The position numbers and the translations under genes are program-made. Of a stretch of DNA of 39,991 nucleotides, positions 8,430-16,310 are shown piece by piece; the stretch's first letter is position 1, and each line of letters begins with the position of its first letter. The stretch comes from Candidatus Uhrbacteria bacterium (GTDB taxonomy: Bacteria > Patescibacteriota > Patescibacteriia > 2-12-FULL-60-25): contig JADZEJ010000005.1 of the NCBI GenBank assembly GCA_020850575.1, positions 1-39,991 on the forward strand, written 5' to 3'. A model generated the notes under the pieces. The model was given only the letters and a program-made list of their open reading frames with translations. It had not been told where the DNA came from and ran no database searches.

Positions 8430-8622
8430 TTGACGCTGTTGTTGCAACATGAGAAAAATCCCATGTTGCAATGTTCATACGGCTACGGACACATATGAGG
8501 AAAGTGTCCGCGGCCTGGTGAACGCACAGAGTTTATCAAGCCCATTTTTTTGTCATCATTCCCATGCTTGATGATAACAAAAAAAGTAGGAGGAGACTCC
8601 CCGATTCATTCGGGGAGTTTTC
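8430..8622 (+). other. Structured non-coding stretch (candidate small RNA or 3' UTR)
   Basis: No convincing ORF. Four successive hairpins are visible: TTGCAACATG/CATGTTGCAA (8442-8451 with 8462-8471, perfect); GGACAC/GTGTCC (8487-8492 with 8504-8509); a 15-bp arm pair with one mismatch (8545-8559 with 8571-8585); and a GC-rich terminator hairpin (8596-8618) followed by TTTTCT. It may be the 3' UTR of the 8100 gene or an independent small RNA. No strong promoter was found upstream. Confidence 0.4.
8596..8622 (+). terminator. Rho-independent terminator
   Basis: Perfect 9-bp stem ACTCCCCGA/TCGGGGAGT with loop TTCAT, followed by TTTTCT on the plus strand. It ends any transcript coming through the 8100 gene. 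Confidence 0.8.
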
Positions 8623-8627
8623 TGTAT

Positions 8628-8664
8628 AAAAAAACCCCGCACAGATGTAAAAATCCGTACGGGG
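8628..8664 (-). terminator. Rho-independent terminator of the lipoprotein genes
   Basis: Minus-strand stem of about 12 bp (8664-8653 with 8646-8635; CCCC at its base, two G-T pairs) with a six-base loop and a run of seven T. It lies 28 bases past the stop of the 285-residue lipoprotein. Confidence 0.8.
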
Positions 8665-8692
8665 GTTAAGAGATTGTAGCAAACAGAACGTG

Positions 8693-9550
8693 TCAGTGGT
8701 GAAAAACATTCTCCACCAAGATGAGCCGAGTTGCCGTCGGCCCGAACCCCAACTTCCCTGAGATCGCTGATGTCGCGTCCCATTTCCCGATATACTCGGG
8801 AGGAAGACTGGGACCAAGATCACGCCAGGCTTTAATGATAAGCCTCGGTGCGATCGGACACTGTGAAGGTGCGCGAGAACCATTCAAACAACCAACAGGA
8901 ATGGTTGCCATCATAGTCGTCGCACCACCTTCAGGAACTGCGAACGTGGAAACCAGCCGACCACCGATCGGGATCACAACTGGATCCACACGATCGCTCC
9001 AACAAGGTTCGAAGGCCGTAAGTGGCTCAATCGTAACGAAAAAGTTACGAACTTTTTCGTTATCGATGATGAGCATACGATCAGTATTGATCGCACCACC
9101 ACGACCATCAACGCACGGCGGCATGATCCGTGCCGAAGTATAGCCGCCATAGCCACGCATTGGCGTCATCGGAGACGGTGGCCCTTGAAGAGCTGCCGTC
9201 ATGAGCGACGGAACCCCCGCCGAAGGCTGCTGCGTAGCAACGGCTGCAGCAGCAGGTACGGAAAAAAATGAAGGGGGCGCAGGAGCTGCAGTCACAGCAG
9301 GAGCCGCAACAGCAGACGGAGGTGCAACCATTTCCGGCAAAGAGTCAAACTCTGCCGTCTTCCTCGCCTTCGCTCCGTGGTACTCCTTACACTCGTGTTC
9401 CTCACGAATGCCGGAAGCCTTGCACTCGTCCATCTCCTTATCGGAGAGATCGAGCCGAGAGGCACTCTTGACGGACAACTGCTTTTGGCAACCAAGTCCA
9501 CCGACTAGGCACGCCAACAACAACGCAAACAAAAAGAACATGTGCTTCAT
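8693..9550 (-). CDS. Lipoprotein with Ala/Pro-rich linker (unknown function)
   Basis: 285 residues. An export signal with two possible lipobox cysteines: L-L-A-C at 14 (canonical but very early) and G-L-G-C at 21. An acidic region with paired cysteines follows (C-K-A-S-G-I ... H-E-C-K-E-Y, about 43-54). Next is an Ala/Pro/Val linker (~75-125) and a probably beta-rich C-terminal domain (150-285) with four cysteines. An AGGAGAG Shine-Dalgarno sits six bases before the ATG. No promoter was seen in the 110-base gap to the preceding lipoprotein gene, so the two are probably co-transcribed; that gap can fold into a long hairpin. The coding DNA is GC-rich. No family recognised. Confidence 0.7.
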   Translation of the reverse strand: MKHMFFLFALLLACLVGGLGCQKQLSVKSASRLDLSDKEMDECKASGIREEHECKEYHGAKARKTAEFDSLPEMVAPPSAVAAPAVTAAPAPPSFFSVPAAAAVATQQPSAGVPSLMTAALQGPPSPMTPMRGYGGYTSARIMPPCVDGRGGAINTDRMLIIDNEKVRNFFVTIEPLTAFEPCWSDRVDPVVIPIGGRLVSTFAVPEGGATTMMATIPVGCLNGSRAPSQCPIAPRLIIKAWRDLGPSLPPEYIGKWDATSAISGKLGFGPTATRLILVENVFHH

Positions 9551-9660
9551 GAGAATCTCTCCTGTGTTGAAGATGTGTTGAAGAATGGAACTTGTGGTTA
9601 AAGCTCATACTAAAACCATTGGTGATGTGAAGAAAATATTTCATCTCTTCACACCATTGT

Positions 9661-10173
9661 TCACTTCGGCCTTTTTTTGACCGAGCGAAGGCGCTGATCA
9701 CGCTCTTCGGCAATCGCCTGACCAATGCGCTTCTGATCCGCATCGTACTGCTCCCGCGTTACAATGGACGCAGGATCGATGCCGACATCGGTCGGTGTGG
9801 TAGGCATTCCGGATGCATAATCCGGAACCACCATCACATTTCCACGACCGCCACCCGGAATGTAACCCCGAGCACCGGCTCCGTAGTAACCACCAACCAT
9901 ACCCGACATGCTGGTGCCGTTGGTTGAACAGTACTGGTATGCGCTTCTCGCATCCAGCCCCGCACGACCCTGTGAACCCTGCTGCATATAATACATACAG
10001 CGATCAAATTCACGACCGGTAAACGTTTTGGTGGTGTCCGCTGTCGAACCCCAACCAGTGACCTGGTCACGCTCGCTGATCACTTCATTGTTCGGACCCA
10101 TGACCTTAACGGTCTTAGAATTCGAACAAGCGGTACAGAGCAGCAACACACATGACAAGAACATTTTTTTCAT
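9661..10173 (-). CDS. Small lipoprotein, Gly-rich centre (unknown function)
   Basis: 170 residues. Clear lipoprotein signal with the lipobox C-T-A-C (Cys16). The mature part starts with a T-V-K-V-M-G-P-N-N-E-V segment and has a C-x-x-Y ... Y-Q-Y-C arrangement around residues 59-85. A Gly/Tyr/Met-rich stretch (~93-112) follows, then a charged C-terminal helix. The layout parallels the 129-residue lipoprotein upstream, so the two look like distant paralogues. A GAGAGGAA Shine-Dalgarno precedes the ATG. The stop is TGA. Driven by the promoter at 10275-10303. Confidence 0.7.
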   Translation of the reverse strand: MKKMFLSCVLLLCTACSNSKTVKVMGPNNEVISERDQVTGWGSTADTTKTFTGREFDRCMYYMQQGSQGRAGLDARSAYQYCSTNGTSMSGMVGGYYGAGARGYIPGGGRGNVMVVPDYASGMPTTPTDVGIDPASIVTREQYDADQKRIGQAIAEERDQRLRSVKKRPK

Positions 10174-10274
10174 CTCAATTTCCTCTCTTTCGTTTTTGTT
10201 CTTCTTTTAAACTGTAGAGTTTCTTTATTTGTAAAGCTGGCGTCCAGGGAATAATCCACTTATGACGACATATA

Positions 10275-10303
10275 GATATATCATAAATCACTCTTTTTGT
10301 CAA
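10275..10303 (-). promoter_or_regulatory. Promoter of the 170-residue lipoprotein gene
   Basis: Minus-strand TTGACA (10303-10298), 17-base spacer, TATATC (10280-10275), with an extended TGA before the -10. The spacer is nearly the same as that of the promoter at 14142-14170 (14 of 17 positions). Confidence 0.75.
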
Positions 10304-10380
10304 GTAATGTGTTTACACGATAAATGCTTAACCCAGCAAAAAAATAAATTGCAAACACAATGAAAGCTAGCCTAAAAAAC

Positions 10381-10410
10381 AAAAAAACCCCGCTTCAAAA
10401 GAACACGGGG
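10381..10410 (-). terminator. Rho-independent terminator
   Basis: GC-rich stem CCCCG/CGGGG with an inner TTC/GAA pair and AAAA loop, followed on the minus strand by a T-run. It is 11 bases past the stop of the 129-residue lipoprotein and separates it from the next gene's promoter. Confidence 0.75.
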
Positions 10411-10420
10411 CTTAATCAAT

Positions 10421-10810
10421 CTAACGAAGACGTGATTGATAGAAATAATTTCCATATCCGTACATCGAATATGGTGCGGGGCTGACTTGAGTCAATGGTC
10501 GACCGGGACAAGATTCATACATCATCCAACCCTGCCACACCATAATGCAGCGCGGTCCGGGATTATGAATATTCCCCATGTGACGACATTGTTCGGCGGC
10601 ATCCGAACGACCATTCTGCCTAAGTAGGCAGTACTGGTAATCCGAGGCATACTGATTGCTCTCAGAAACCACACTTGTACCCAAGAGCCCAGAACGAGCT
10701 CGCACCAACTCGACTCCACTCGGATCCTTGACGTCATGAGTGTTTCCACACCCAGTCGCAAACAAAACAAAACCAAACATACAACGAAACAGAGAGCGCC
10801 CTGAATACAT
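10421..10810 (-). CDS. Small Cys-containing lipoprotein (unknown function)
   Basis: 129 residues. Signal peptide with the lipobox A-T-G-C (Cys21). The mature protein opens D-V-K-D-P-S-G-V-E-L and has a Y-C-L-L-R-Q-N-G-R ... E-Q-C-R-H-M-G pair of cysteines. This resembles the arrangement in the lipoprotein at 9661-10173. The C-terminus is Tyr/Pro/Gly-rich. An AAGGG Shine-Dalgarno lies six bases before the ATG. Transcribed alone, between its own promoter (10852-10880) and terminator (10381-10410). Confidence 0.7.
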   Translation of the reverse strand: MYSGRSLFRCMFGFVLFATGCGNTHDVKDPSGVELVRARSGLLGTSVVSESNQYASDYQYCLLRQNGRSDAAEQCRHMGNIHNPGPRCIMVWQGWMMYESCPGRPLTQVSPAPYSMYGYGNYFYQSRLR

Positions 10811-10851
10811 AGCGTACCCTTTTCCTTTTCAAAAGATCGAAAACTATAAAA

Positions 10852-10880
10852 CTTCTAACATAAAATAGTAAAAAAGTCAA
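10852..10880 (-). promoter_or_regulatory. Promoter of the 129-residue lipoprotein gene
   Basis: Minus-strand TTGACT (10880-10875), 17-base spacer ending TTATGT, then TAGAAG (10857-10852) with a TGT extended -10. The -10 is weaker than at the sister promoters. Confidence 0.5.
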
Positions 10881-10929
10881 TCCATACTAACAAAAAGTCA
10901 CACAATATCTGGTCAAAAAAATTTCAGAA

Positions 10930-10967
10930 AGAAAAAGCCCCCCAATCAAGTATTGATCAGAGGGCTT
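10930..10967 (-). terminator. Rho-independent terminator
   Basis: Minus-strand AAGCCC...GGGCTT stem extended by TGATCA/TGATT pairing, followed by TTTTTC. It lies 26 bases past the stop of the 621-residue membrane protein. Confidence 0.75.
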
Positions 10968-10992
10968 CGTAAAGATAAGCGTCAAAAGTAAG

Positions 10993-12858
10993 TTACTGCG
11001 CGCTCGGAGTGCAGCCGAACTTTTTGCAATGCTCATCAAGATACGGGTTGCGCTTTGAGGCACTTCCCGCAACTTCGGTCCGACCTTCATCATCCATCGT
11101 CTTACTGAACGACGGAGGTGTAGGAGTAGACCGCGAAATAACAGAGCGAGTTGGCGGCACCTTTGACGGAGATCCCTTAAACAAATCCCGATTGGGAGAA
11201 GAGAAGCCGGTCGCAAGCATGAGCAACGAAAACGCTGCCGCTGCCGCGAACAAGCCAGGGATCAATGACGCACGCTTCAGCCATACATTCTCGAACTTGA
11301 ACAGCCCATAAATGATTGCCGAAGCCACCGCCAAGGTCAAAATAGCTGGCCAAAACGGCAAATGGAACAAATTATACAACCAATCCCACATGCCTTTCGG
11401 AGCAGTAATCGAATCCTGTGCAGCAGACTCGATACCACCGGCCACGCCATCTGTCGCATTCAATGCGACAGACTTAAACGCCTGCTGCATGCGCCAGTAA
11501 GCCACCGGCGCAAAATGCTCGAATGCAATGTCGAGCAAGAACCATACAACCTGAACGACGGTAAAGATTTTAAGGAACAAGAAGTTGCGCTTCCGCGTCG
11601 CTTCCGCATCCTTTACCGCCCAAGAGTAGCCGTACTTATGGTTGTACCACTTCGCACCGATCAACACGCCCCACACGATGAATGCGAGAATCGTCAGGAT
11701 CCCAATGATCCAAGGACTCTCGAACACAAAGGTCGGCGTCACCACCGGTACGATTGAGGCAATCACCAAAAGAAAGACCTCTTTGATCGCAGGATCAAAA
11801 CCATCTTCATTCGCGATCTCAGGCCTTGCAGCCAAACTCTTTCGCAACCCATCCTCACCTTCGGCGATGAAAGCTGCGATCAACTGCCCCAGTTTCTGGA
11901 TTGTATACTCCGATGCGGCAACACCGCTCTTAGCGATGAAACCAACGAAGCGCGCAACCTGACTCAGAGCAGTCAAGAAAAAAAGAATGTAGATGAAACC
12001 GACCACCTTCATGAGACGGCTGCCCGTATGCGTAACATCGACGGACATACCGGACCACTCAAGTCGAGCCGTGTAGGTGGTAACTACACCCACTCCGTAG
12101 GTCACGATCGCCATAATGGCAGCCGTGAACAAGATGCTGAACAACATCTGCTGCAACACCGGCCGACGAGCTTGAGCCACCGCCACCAAAGTGGCAGGGT
12201 CCATTGCCGTCCGCGGACGCCGCACCGTCTCGACCGTAGCCAACGAAGCGGGATCAGTCTGACGACGTTCGCGTTTGACTTTAGTAATAGTCACCAGCGC
12301 AACATCACCCGGCGTACGCTCGCGCCGCACCGTCTCGACCGTAGCCAACGAAGCGGGATCAGTCGAACGACGTTCGCGCCTTTCCTGATGATGCGTCGGG
12401 AGCGCCAAATCAGCCGGCATACGCTCGCGTATCACCCCTGCATCATCGACAATGTCGACGACGACGATCTTTTGCTCCACCAGCTCAACCTCGACGTATT
12501 CCACATCGACAAGTTGGACCACGCGTCCATGCAAGGCGCGCAGCAAGAACCAGGTACAAAAAAGAAGAGTCGCCACCAAAGCGGCGATCTCGCCCTTTCC
12601 GAGCTTGTCGTATTCCACATAGACCATCGCGGCGCCGAACAGCCAATAGCTGAACAACTGCACCATCGCGATCGACGTGAAGATCGGCAAAAACAATCGC
12701 TCGTACACCATAATGAGCGCCGTCCAACCGGAACGGATAGCACTCAAAATATCTCCCTCAGCACCAAGGATGGCAGCCGAAGTCGATGACGAACGTCGCA
12801 TGAAATTCCATGCGAACACACCACCAACGATCACCACAAACAACAATAGGAGAGCCAT
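10993..12858 (-). CDS. Polytopic membrane protein with internal charged repeats (unknown function)
   Basis: 621 residues. Hydrophobic helices are seen at about 2-18, 55-80, 90-108, 235-265, 285-310, a cluster at 370-410, 435-455 and 510-565. A soluble, highly charged block at 143-230 consists of five 17-18-residue repeats (R-x-E-R ... D-P-A-S-L-A-T-V-E-T-V pattern). The C-terminus (~570-621) is polar, Pro/Ser-rich and carries two cysteines (C-K-K-F-G-C). The helix pattern and large loops recall VirB6/TrbL-type channel proteins only loosely; no family match can be claimed. An AAAGG Shine-Dalgarno precedes the ATG. It follows the 363-residue gene in one operon. GC is very high (42 of 60 bases in 12181-12240). 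Confidence 0.75.
   Translation of the reverse strand: MALLLLFVVIVGGVFAWNFMRRSSSTSAAILGAEGDILSAIRSGWTALIMVYERLFLPIFTSIAMVQLFSYWLFGAAMVYVEYDKLGKGEIAALVATLLFCTWFLLRALHGRVVQLVDVEYVEVELVEQKIVVVDIVDDAGVIRERMPADLALPTHHQERRERRSTDPASLATVETVRRERTPGDVALVTITKVKRERRQTDPASLATVETVRRPRTAMDPATLVAVAQARRPVLQQMLFSILFTAAIMAIVTYGVGVVTTYTARLEWSGMSVDVTHTGSRLMKVVGFIYILFFLTALSQVARFVGFIAKSGVAASEYTIQKLGQLIAAFIAEGEDGLRKSLAARPEIANEDGFDPAIKEVFLLVIASIVPVVTPTFVFESPWIIGILTILAFIVWGVLIGAKWYNHKYGYSWAVKDAEATRKRNFLFLKIFTVVQVVWFLLDIAFEHFAPVAYWRMQQAFKSVALNATDGVAGGIESAAQDSITAPKGMWDWLYNLFHLPFWPAILTLAVASAIIYGLFKFENVWLKRASLIPGLFAAAAAFSLLMLATGFSSPNRDLFKGSPSKVPPTRSVISRSTPTPPSFSKTMDDEGRTEVAGSASKRNPYLDEHCKKFGCTPSAQ
12160..12432 (-). repeat. 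Five tandem 17-18-codon repeats inside the membrane protein
   Basis: Residues 143-230 form five units; units 2 and 4 share T-D-P-A-S-L-A-T-V-E-T-V exactly, 35 residues apart. At DNA level the copies starting at 12218 and 12323 (105-bp period) are almost identical for about 50 bases, so the duplication of a two-unit block is recent. Confidence 0.85.
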
Positions 12859-12932
12859 GAGAAACCTTTTCTATCCCTTGTAGGGACATGGAATTTTGGT
12901 TGATCCCCGCCAGAAAATCCAGCGGGGAGAGA

Positions 12933-14024
12933 TCACGGCCCTGGTGCTGCACCACCAGGAGCCGTAGGAGGCGTGGGCGGTGCAGGCGGATCGAAAAAGA
13001 AATTATACAATCGTGTTTTCCGTACCCAATCCATAAAACCGGGTTTACTGAGGAAAACTGGTTGCGAGTCTGCCCAACGTGCATTTGCCACAGCTTGATG
13101 TAGCGGTGTCAAAGACGATGAAGCAGAAACCTCAGTCACCACACCACCCGAAGCCGGCAACATATCCGCTACCGACTTTCCGATGGCACCAAAACGACTA
13201 GCGAATGTCTTCGCAGGAGGTGCCTTGGGCGGAAGCTCTCCACAACGACGCTCAATAAAAGCGATAATATCGTCCGGTGAAACACCTTCAGCCGAAACCT
13301 GCTCTGCCACAAAAGCAATGATCATTTCCAAATCACGCTTTTGCGTCAGCCTTGGACGAAATTGCTCAAACTTTTTTGAGGCATCGGGGTTTTGCTTAAT
13401 CTTCTGGATAATGCGATCGATGATCAAACCCTGACGCACATCCAACTGATTAACCGCATCCTGAAAAGTCGGTTCCTTCAGGGGGTTCGATGTAGTCCGT
13501 GTTTCACCAACAGCATCGTATTCAAGATACGTAGCCTCAAACACATCGTTCAAGGCATCGTTCAAGATATCGATACTATCGTGGGGCAAACCCCAATGTT
13601 GCAACTGAGTCCGAAACGCCGGAGGAATATTTCCGGTGATCTGCAAGAGCGGAATCAAAACATTCTTAACTCCGCCATGACCCAACTTTGAAGCCAAAAC
13701 GGATCGAACCGTTTCAGCTTTTTCGGTTTTCATACCGCGCCTTACCAATGCGGCAACCAACCGTGACATACCAAATCGGATCGTTTCCGGACCCAACGTT
13801 GCGAGCCAAGAAGAACGAAGGTTTTGATCCTTCCAATCCTTCCTTCTGCTCTTGTTTTGTTTTCCTTTCATGGTTTGATGATTCTTTTGAGGATCACCTC
13901 CCGTAAGAGGGTTCTGTCTTTGATCGTATTTCTTCATTTTCCTCTTCTCCTCTTCTTCTTCCTCCTCCTCTTCTTCCCCATCTTCATCATCTTGTTCTTC
14001 AAGATTTTCATCAAAGTCTTCCAT
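12933..14024 (-). CDS. Cytoplasmic protein with poly-Glu N-terminus and Pro-rich tail (unknown)
   Basis: 363 residues from the ATG at 14024, chosen because GAGGAG sits ten bases before it; upstream in-frame starts overlap that site. Residues 2-27 are almost all Asp/Glu. A strongly basic linker (28-65) follows, then a mainly helical domain (75-300) with no membrane helices. The tail ends in a Pro/Ala/Gly-rich stretch after the aromatic segment R-L-Y-N-F-F-F-D. The acidic-then-basic layout suggests interaction with a charged partner, possibly the Arg-rich repeats of the membrane protein encoded next (inference). First gene of a two-gene operon. Confidence 0.7.
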   Translation of the reverse strand: MEDFDENLEEQDDEDGEEEEEEEEEEKRKMKKYDQRQNPLTGGDPQKNHQTMKGKQNKSRRKDWKDQNLRSSWLATLGPETIRFGMSRLVAALVRRGMKTEKAETVRSVLASKLGHGGVKNVLIPLLQITGNIPPAFRTQLQHWGLPHDSIDILNDALNDVFEATYLEYDAVGETRTTSNPLKEPTFQDAVNQLDVRQGLIIDRIIQKIKQNPDASKKFEQFRPRLTQKRDLEMIIAFVAEQVSAEGVSPDDIIAFIERRCGELPPKAPPAKTFASRFGAIGKSVADMLPASGGVVTEVSASSSLTPLHQAVANARWADSQPVFLSKPGFMDWVRKTRLYNFFFDPPAPPTPPTAPGGAAPGP

Positions 14025-14141
14025 GTACACCATTCTCCTCAAATGCAAAACAAAAGGTTTTCTTTAACTCGTTTTATAACATATCTTCTATTGTCAAAAA
14101 AGCGTATCTTAAACCGAATTAACCGGTCATTAAGACGTATT

Positions 14142-14170
14142 TTTATACCATAAGTAACTCTTTTTGTCAA
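14142..14170 (-). promoter_or_regulatory. Promoter of the acidic-protein/membrane-protein operon
   Basis: Minus-strand TTGACA (14170-14165), 17-base spacer, TATAAA (14147-14142), with a TGG extended -10: close to consensus. Spacer sequence is shared with 10275-10303. Confidence 0.8.
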
Positions 14171-14185
14171 TATAAACAATTACAA

Positions 14186-15757
14186 TTATTTTGGCTCTAC
14201 ATAGTCCCATTTTGTAACCTGATAGACTTTACATTTTTCATCTTCGAAAATTGGAGAATATCTATTTTTTTCTGCATCTAAAAGCTGAAAAATAGAAGAA
14301 TATTTTCCTATTTTAGGAATAAAAACAAATCTGGAATGCGTTGTTGAAATCATCCAATTCCAATCATGTATTGTTGTTTTTGAAGGAAATCTCAAACTCG
14401 CATCTATCCGATCCGATAATGCGGGATTAGTAATCAACAAAAAAGTAGGATCTAAGCCGGTTACATAACGAAATCCATCATCTTGCGCAAATAACAATGG
14501 AAATCGACCAAACATTGTATGAAAAATACGATCTCCATTCTTTCCGCCTGCTTGTCGCATAGCTAAAACAGCAACCTGATATTGAGTATCTGAAAAAGAC
14601 ATCGTGCGCAGACTTGAAATCGCTTCTGTATTATGAAAAATTTGCACAAAAAAACAAAAAACAACGGCGAGAATAGACAAAATCCTTTGTTCAAAAAACA
14701 TTTTTTTCAAATCAATAAATTGTAATGCACTGCAAAAAAATAAAATAAAAACAGGAATTGCATATTCAATTGAACGAATGCTCGATAAGCTAAGCGCAAA
14801 AAAAAAGGCAAATAAACTTCCTAATTGTAAAGTTTGAATTGCTTGTTCACGATGAATCTGTGACTTTCTTGCAAAGATGAAACCAACCAACAATAACAAA
14901 CTCAAAAGTAATAGTGGAGCTAATCCGGATATCACGCCACTCATCGGTGGCGGATACCACTCTTTTCCGAGAACAACTCGATCCATTGGAGTTTTGAGCC
15001 CTATAGTCACCAATTGTACCCAGGTAAATTGAATATTTTCAGGAAAATTTGGATGAACAAAAATCCCCAAAGCAGCCCCTAAAAAACTGGCAAAAATCAA
15101 ACGAATTTCAGATAAAAAACGTACTCGTAAAAGCAATTTTTTTTCTTGCAACTGTCCTTCAAAAAAAAATCGACTGACACTGAGTATACCTGCGCTACCT
15201 ACAAGTATCATCCAACCGCCATGTGACAAACTAAAACCAAAAACTGAAAAAGCGAGTACCCATGGCCGTTGTTTCAAACTTGCCGTAATACCAATAACAA
15301 ACCATAACAACGCTAATGCACTTGCTTTGCCTAAAGATAAGCGAATCAATAATGGTGCTGAACTCAAACACACAAACACCCAGAACCAAGAATATCGAAT
15401 GTGTAACCATCGTAAACATCCAGCAAAAACAATTGCCAAACTACCCATTAAAAACAACATGCCATAACGCAAGCCTTGCATCATTCCAAATGTCGACACA
15501 AAGGGTGCCATCAACACATGAAACAAAAAATGTAGATCCGCAAAATGCTGTCCCACTAAACTTAAATCCAACCAAGGGAAGCTATGAATTGGTCCATGTT
15601 GCCATAGAAGCAAAGAAATTTTTGCATGATAAAAAGCATCCGGATCGACAAAACCATGTCCAAACAAAGCTAATATATACAACACGAAGAGTAATCCTAG
15701 ACACAAAATTCCTTGTAACCAAAAACATTCTTTAACGACAGAAAATAACCATTTCAT
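14186..15757 (-). CDS. GT-C-like polytopic membrane glycosyltransferase (STT3/PMT-like)
   Basis: 523 residues from the ATG at 15757; the frame is open to 15817, but those codons overlap a promoter-like TATAAA. About 11-12 hydrophobic helices. The first extracytoplasmic loop has F-V-D-P-D-A-F-Y-H-A-K-I and then W-L-D-L-S ... H-F-A-D-L-H. This is the acidic, His-containing first loop typical of GT-C enzymes such as STT3/AglB, which use lipid-linked sugars. The C-terminal soluble part (~400-523) is small. It is AT-rich (18 GC of 60 in 14641-14700), in sharp contrast to the genes to its left. Substrate unknown. Confidence 0.6.
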   Translation of the reverse strand: MKWLFSVVKECFWLQGILCLGLLFVLYILALFGHGFVDPDAFYHAKISLLLWQHGPIHSFPWLDLSLVGQHFADLHFLFHVLMAPFVSTFGMMQGLRYGMLFLMGSLAIVFAGCLRWLHIRYSWFWVFVCLSSAPLLIRLSLGKASALALLWFVIGITASLKQRPWVLAFSVFGFSLSHGGWMILVGSAGILSVSRFFFEGQLQEKKLLLRVRFLSEIRLIFASFLGAALGIFVHPNFPENIQFTWVQLVTIGLKTPMDRVVLGKEWYPPPMSGVISGLAPLLLLSLLLLVGFIFARKSQIHREQAIQTLQLGSLFAFFFALSLSSIRSIEYAIPVFILFFCSALQFIDLKKMFFEQRILSILAVVFCFFVQIFHNTEAISSLRTMSFSDTQYQVAVLAMRQAGGKNGDRIFHTMFGRFPLLFAQDDGFRYVTGLDPTFLLITNPALSDRIDASLRFPSKTTIHDWNWMISTTHSRFVFIPKIGKYSSIFQLLDAEKNRYSPIFEDEKCKVYQVTKWDYVEPK

Positions 15758-15830
15758 AACATGAAGTATATTAAATATCTTCTTTATAAGACAAGTATAA
15801 ATAAAGTAAATTTTCATCTACAATCCAAAT

Positions 15831-15858
15831 ACAAAACTCCAGATATCTGGAGTTTTGT
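15831..15858 (-). terminator. Perfect 28-nt palindromic terminator of the pilin-like operon
   Basis: ACAAAACTCCAGAT followed by its exact reverse complement. A hairpin with A-run and T-run flanks can work in both directions. It lies 25 bases past the stop of the last pilin-like gene. Confidence 0.8.
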
Positions 15859-15883
15859 GAAATTCGTTGCGCAGCGAATAGTA

Positions 15884-16282
15884 CTACGTACCATTTGCAA
15901 CATTGACCAAATTACCTAAGACAAAATTGGAAATGGCAAAACCTGCCACAATCACAATCAAACCAATAATAGCTTGACGAAGAATTTCTTTTGCCTTGGT
16001 AACACCTTTTTCATCTCCTGCAGCAGTCATCCAAAGGAAACCTGCATACAATACTAAAATCAAAAACACCATACCGAGCAAACTCAGAATGATATTAATG
16101 ATTTGCCCAATAAGCTGAGGTAATGTTTTTTGAGAAGAAATTCCAGCATCTCCAGCAACCTGATTAGCCAAGTTTTGACCTTGAATAAAAGGGTTACTAG
16201 CTGCCAAAACCGAACCAACAGGTAACATCAAACTTGCGCCGATGCTGCATGTAGCAAATACTTTTTTCAAAGTTTGTTTCAT
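15884..16282 (-). CDS. TrbC/VirB2-like two-helix pilin protein
   Basis: 132 residues from the ATG at 16282 (a TTG three codons earlier is less likely). Signal peptide with an A-x-A-like site after S-V-L-A-A. A short mature N-terminus follows, then two membrane helices (~60-85 and 108-128) joined by the loop W-M-T-A-A-G-D-E-K-G-V-T-K-A-K-E. That G-x-x-x-x-x-T-K-A-K-x-x-(L/I) loop is shared by all six paralogues here and resembles the cytoplasmic loop of VirB2/TrbC pilins. Such proteins form conjugative pili in type IV secretion systems. Here no VirB ATPase is in view, so a pilus or surface fibre is inferred. Last gene of the operon. Confidence 0.72.
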   Translation of the reverse strand: MKQTLKKVFATCSIGASLMLPVGSVLAASNPFIQGQNLANQVAGDAGISSQKTLPQLIGQIINIILSLLGMVFLILVLYAGFLWMTAAGDEKGVTKAKEILRQAIIGLIVIVAGFAISNFVLGNLVNVANGT

Positions 16283-16310
16283 AATAATCAATATGGTTAA
16301 ACGTCATCAT

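Noticed and set aside
8487-8540. RNase P RNA, suggested by GAGGAAAGT and following bases
   Set aside because: Only a short stretch matches, the rest of the ~350-nt structure and the 3' conserved part are missing, and the segment forms a different hairpin.
8721-9143. Plus-strand open frame of 140 codons
   Set aside because: Antisense to the 285-residue lipoprotein, which has a signal peptide and a Shine-Dalgarno; the plus frame has neither.
12028-12789. Plus-strand open frame of 253 codons
   Set aside because: It is antisense to the repeat part of the 621-residue membrane protein; high GC creates long shadow frames. The translation is His/Arg/Ser-rich without domains and there is no ribosome-binding site.
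7894-14170. The GC-rich locus as an island integrated at tRNA-Ser
   Set aside because: It lies on the 5' side of the tRNA, has no integrase, and no repeat of tRNA sequence was found at its far end.
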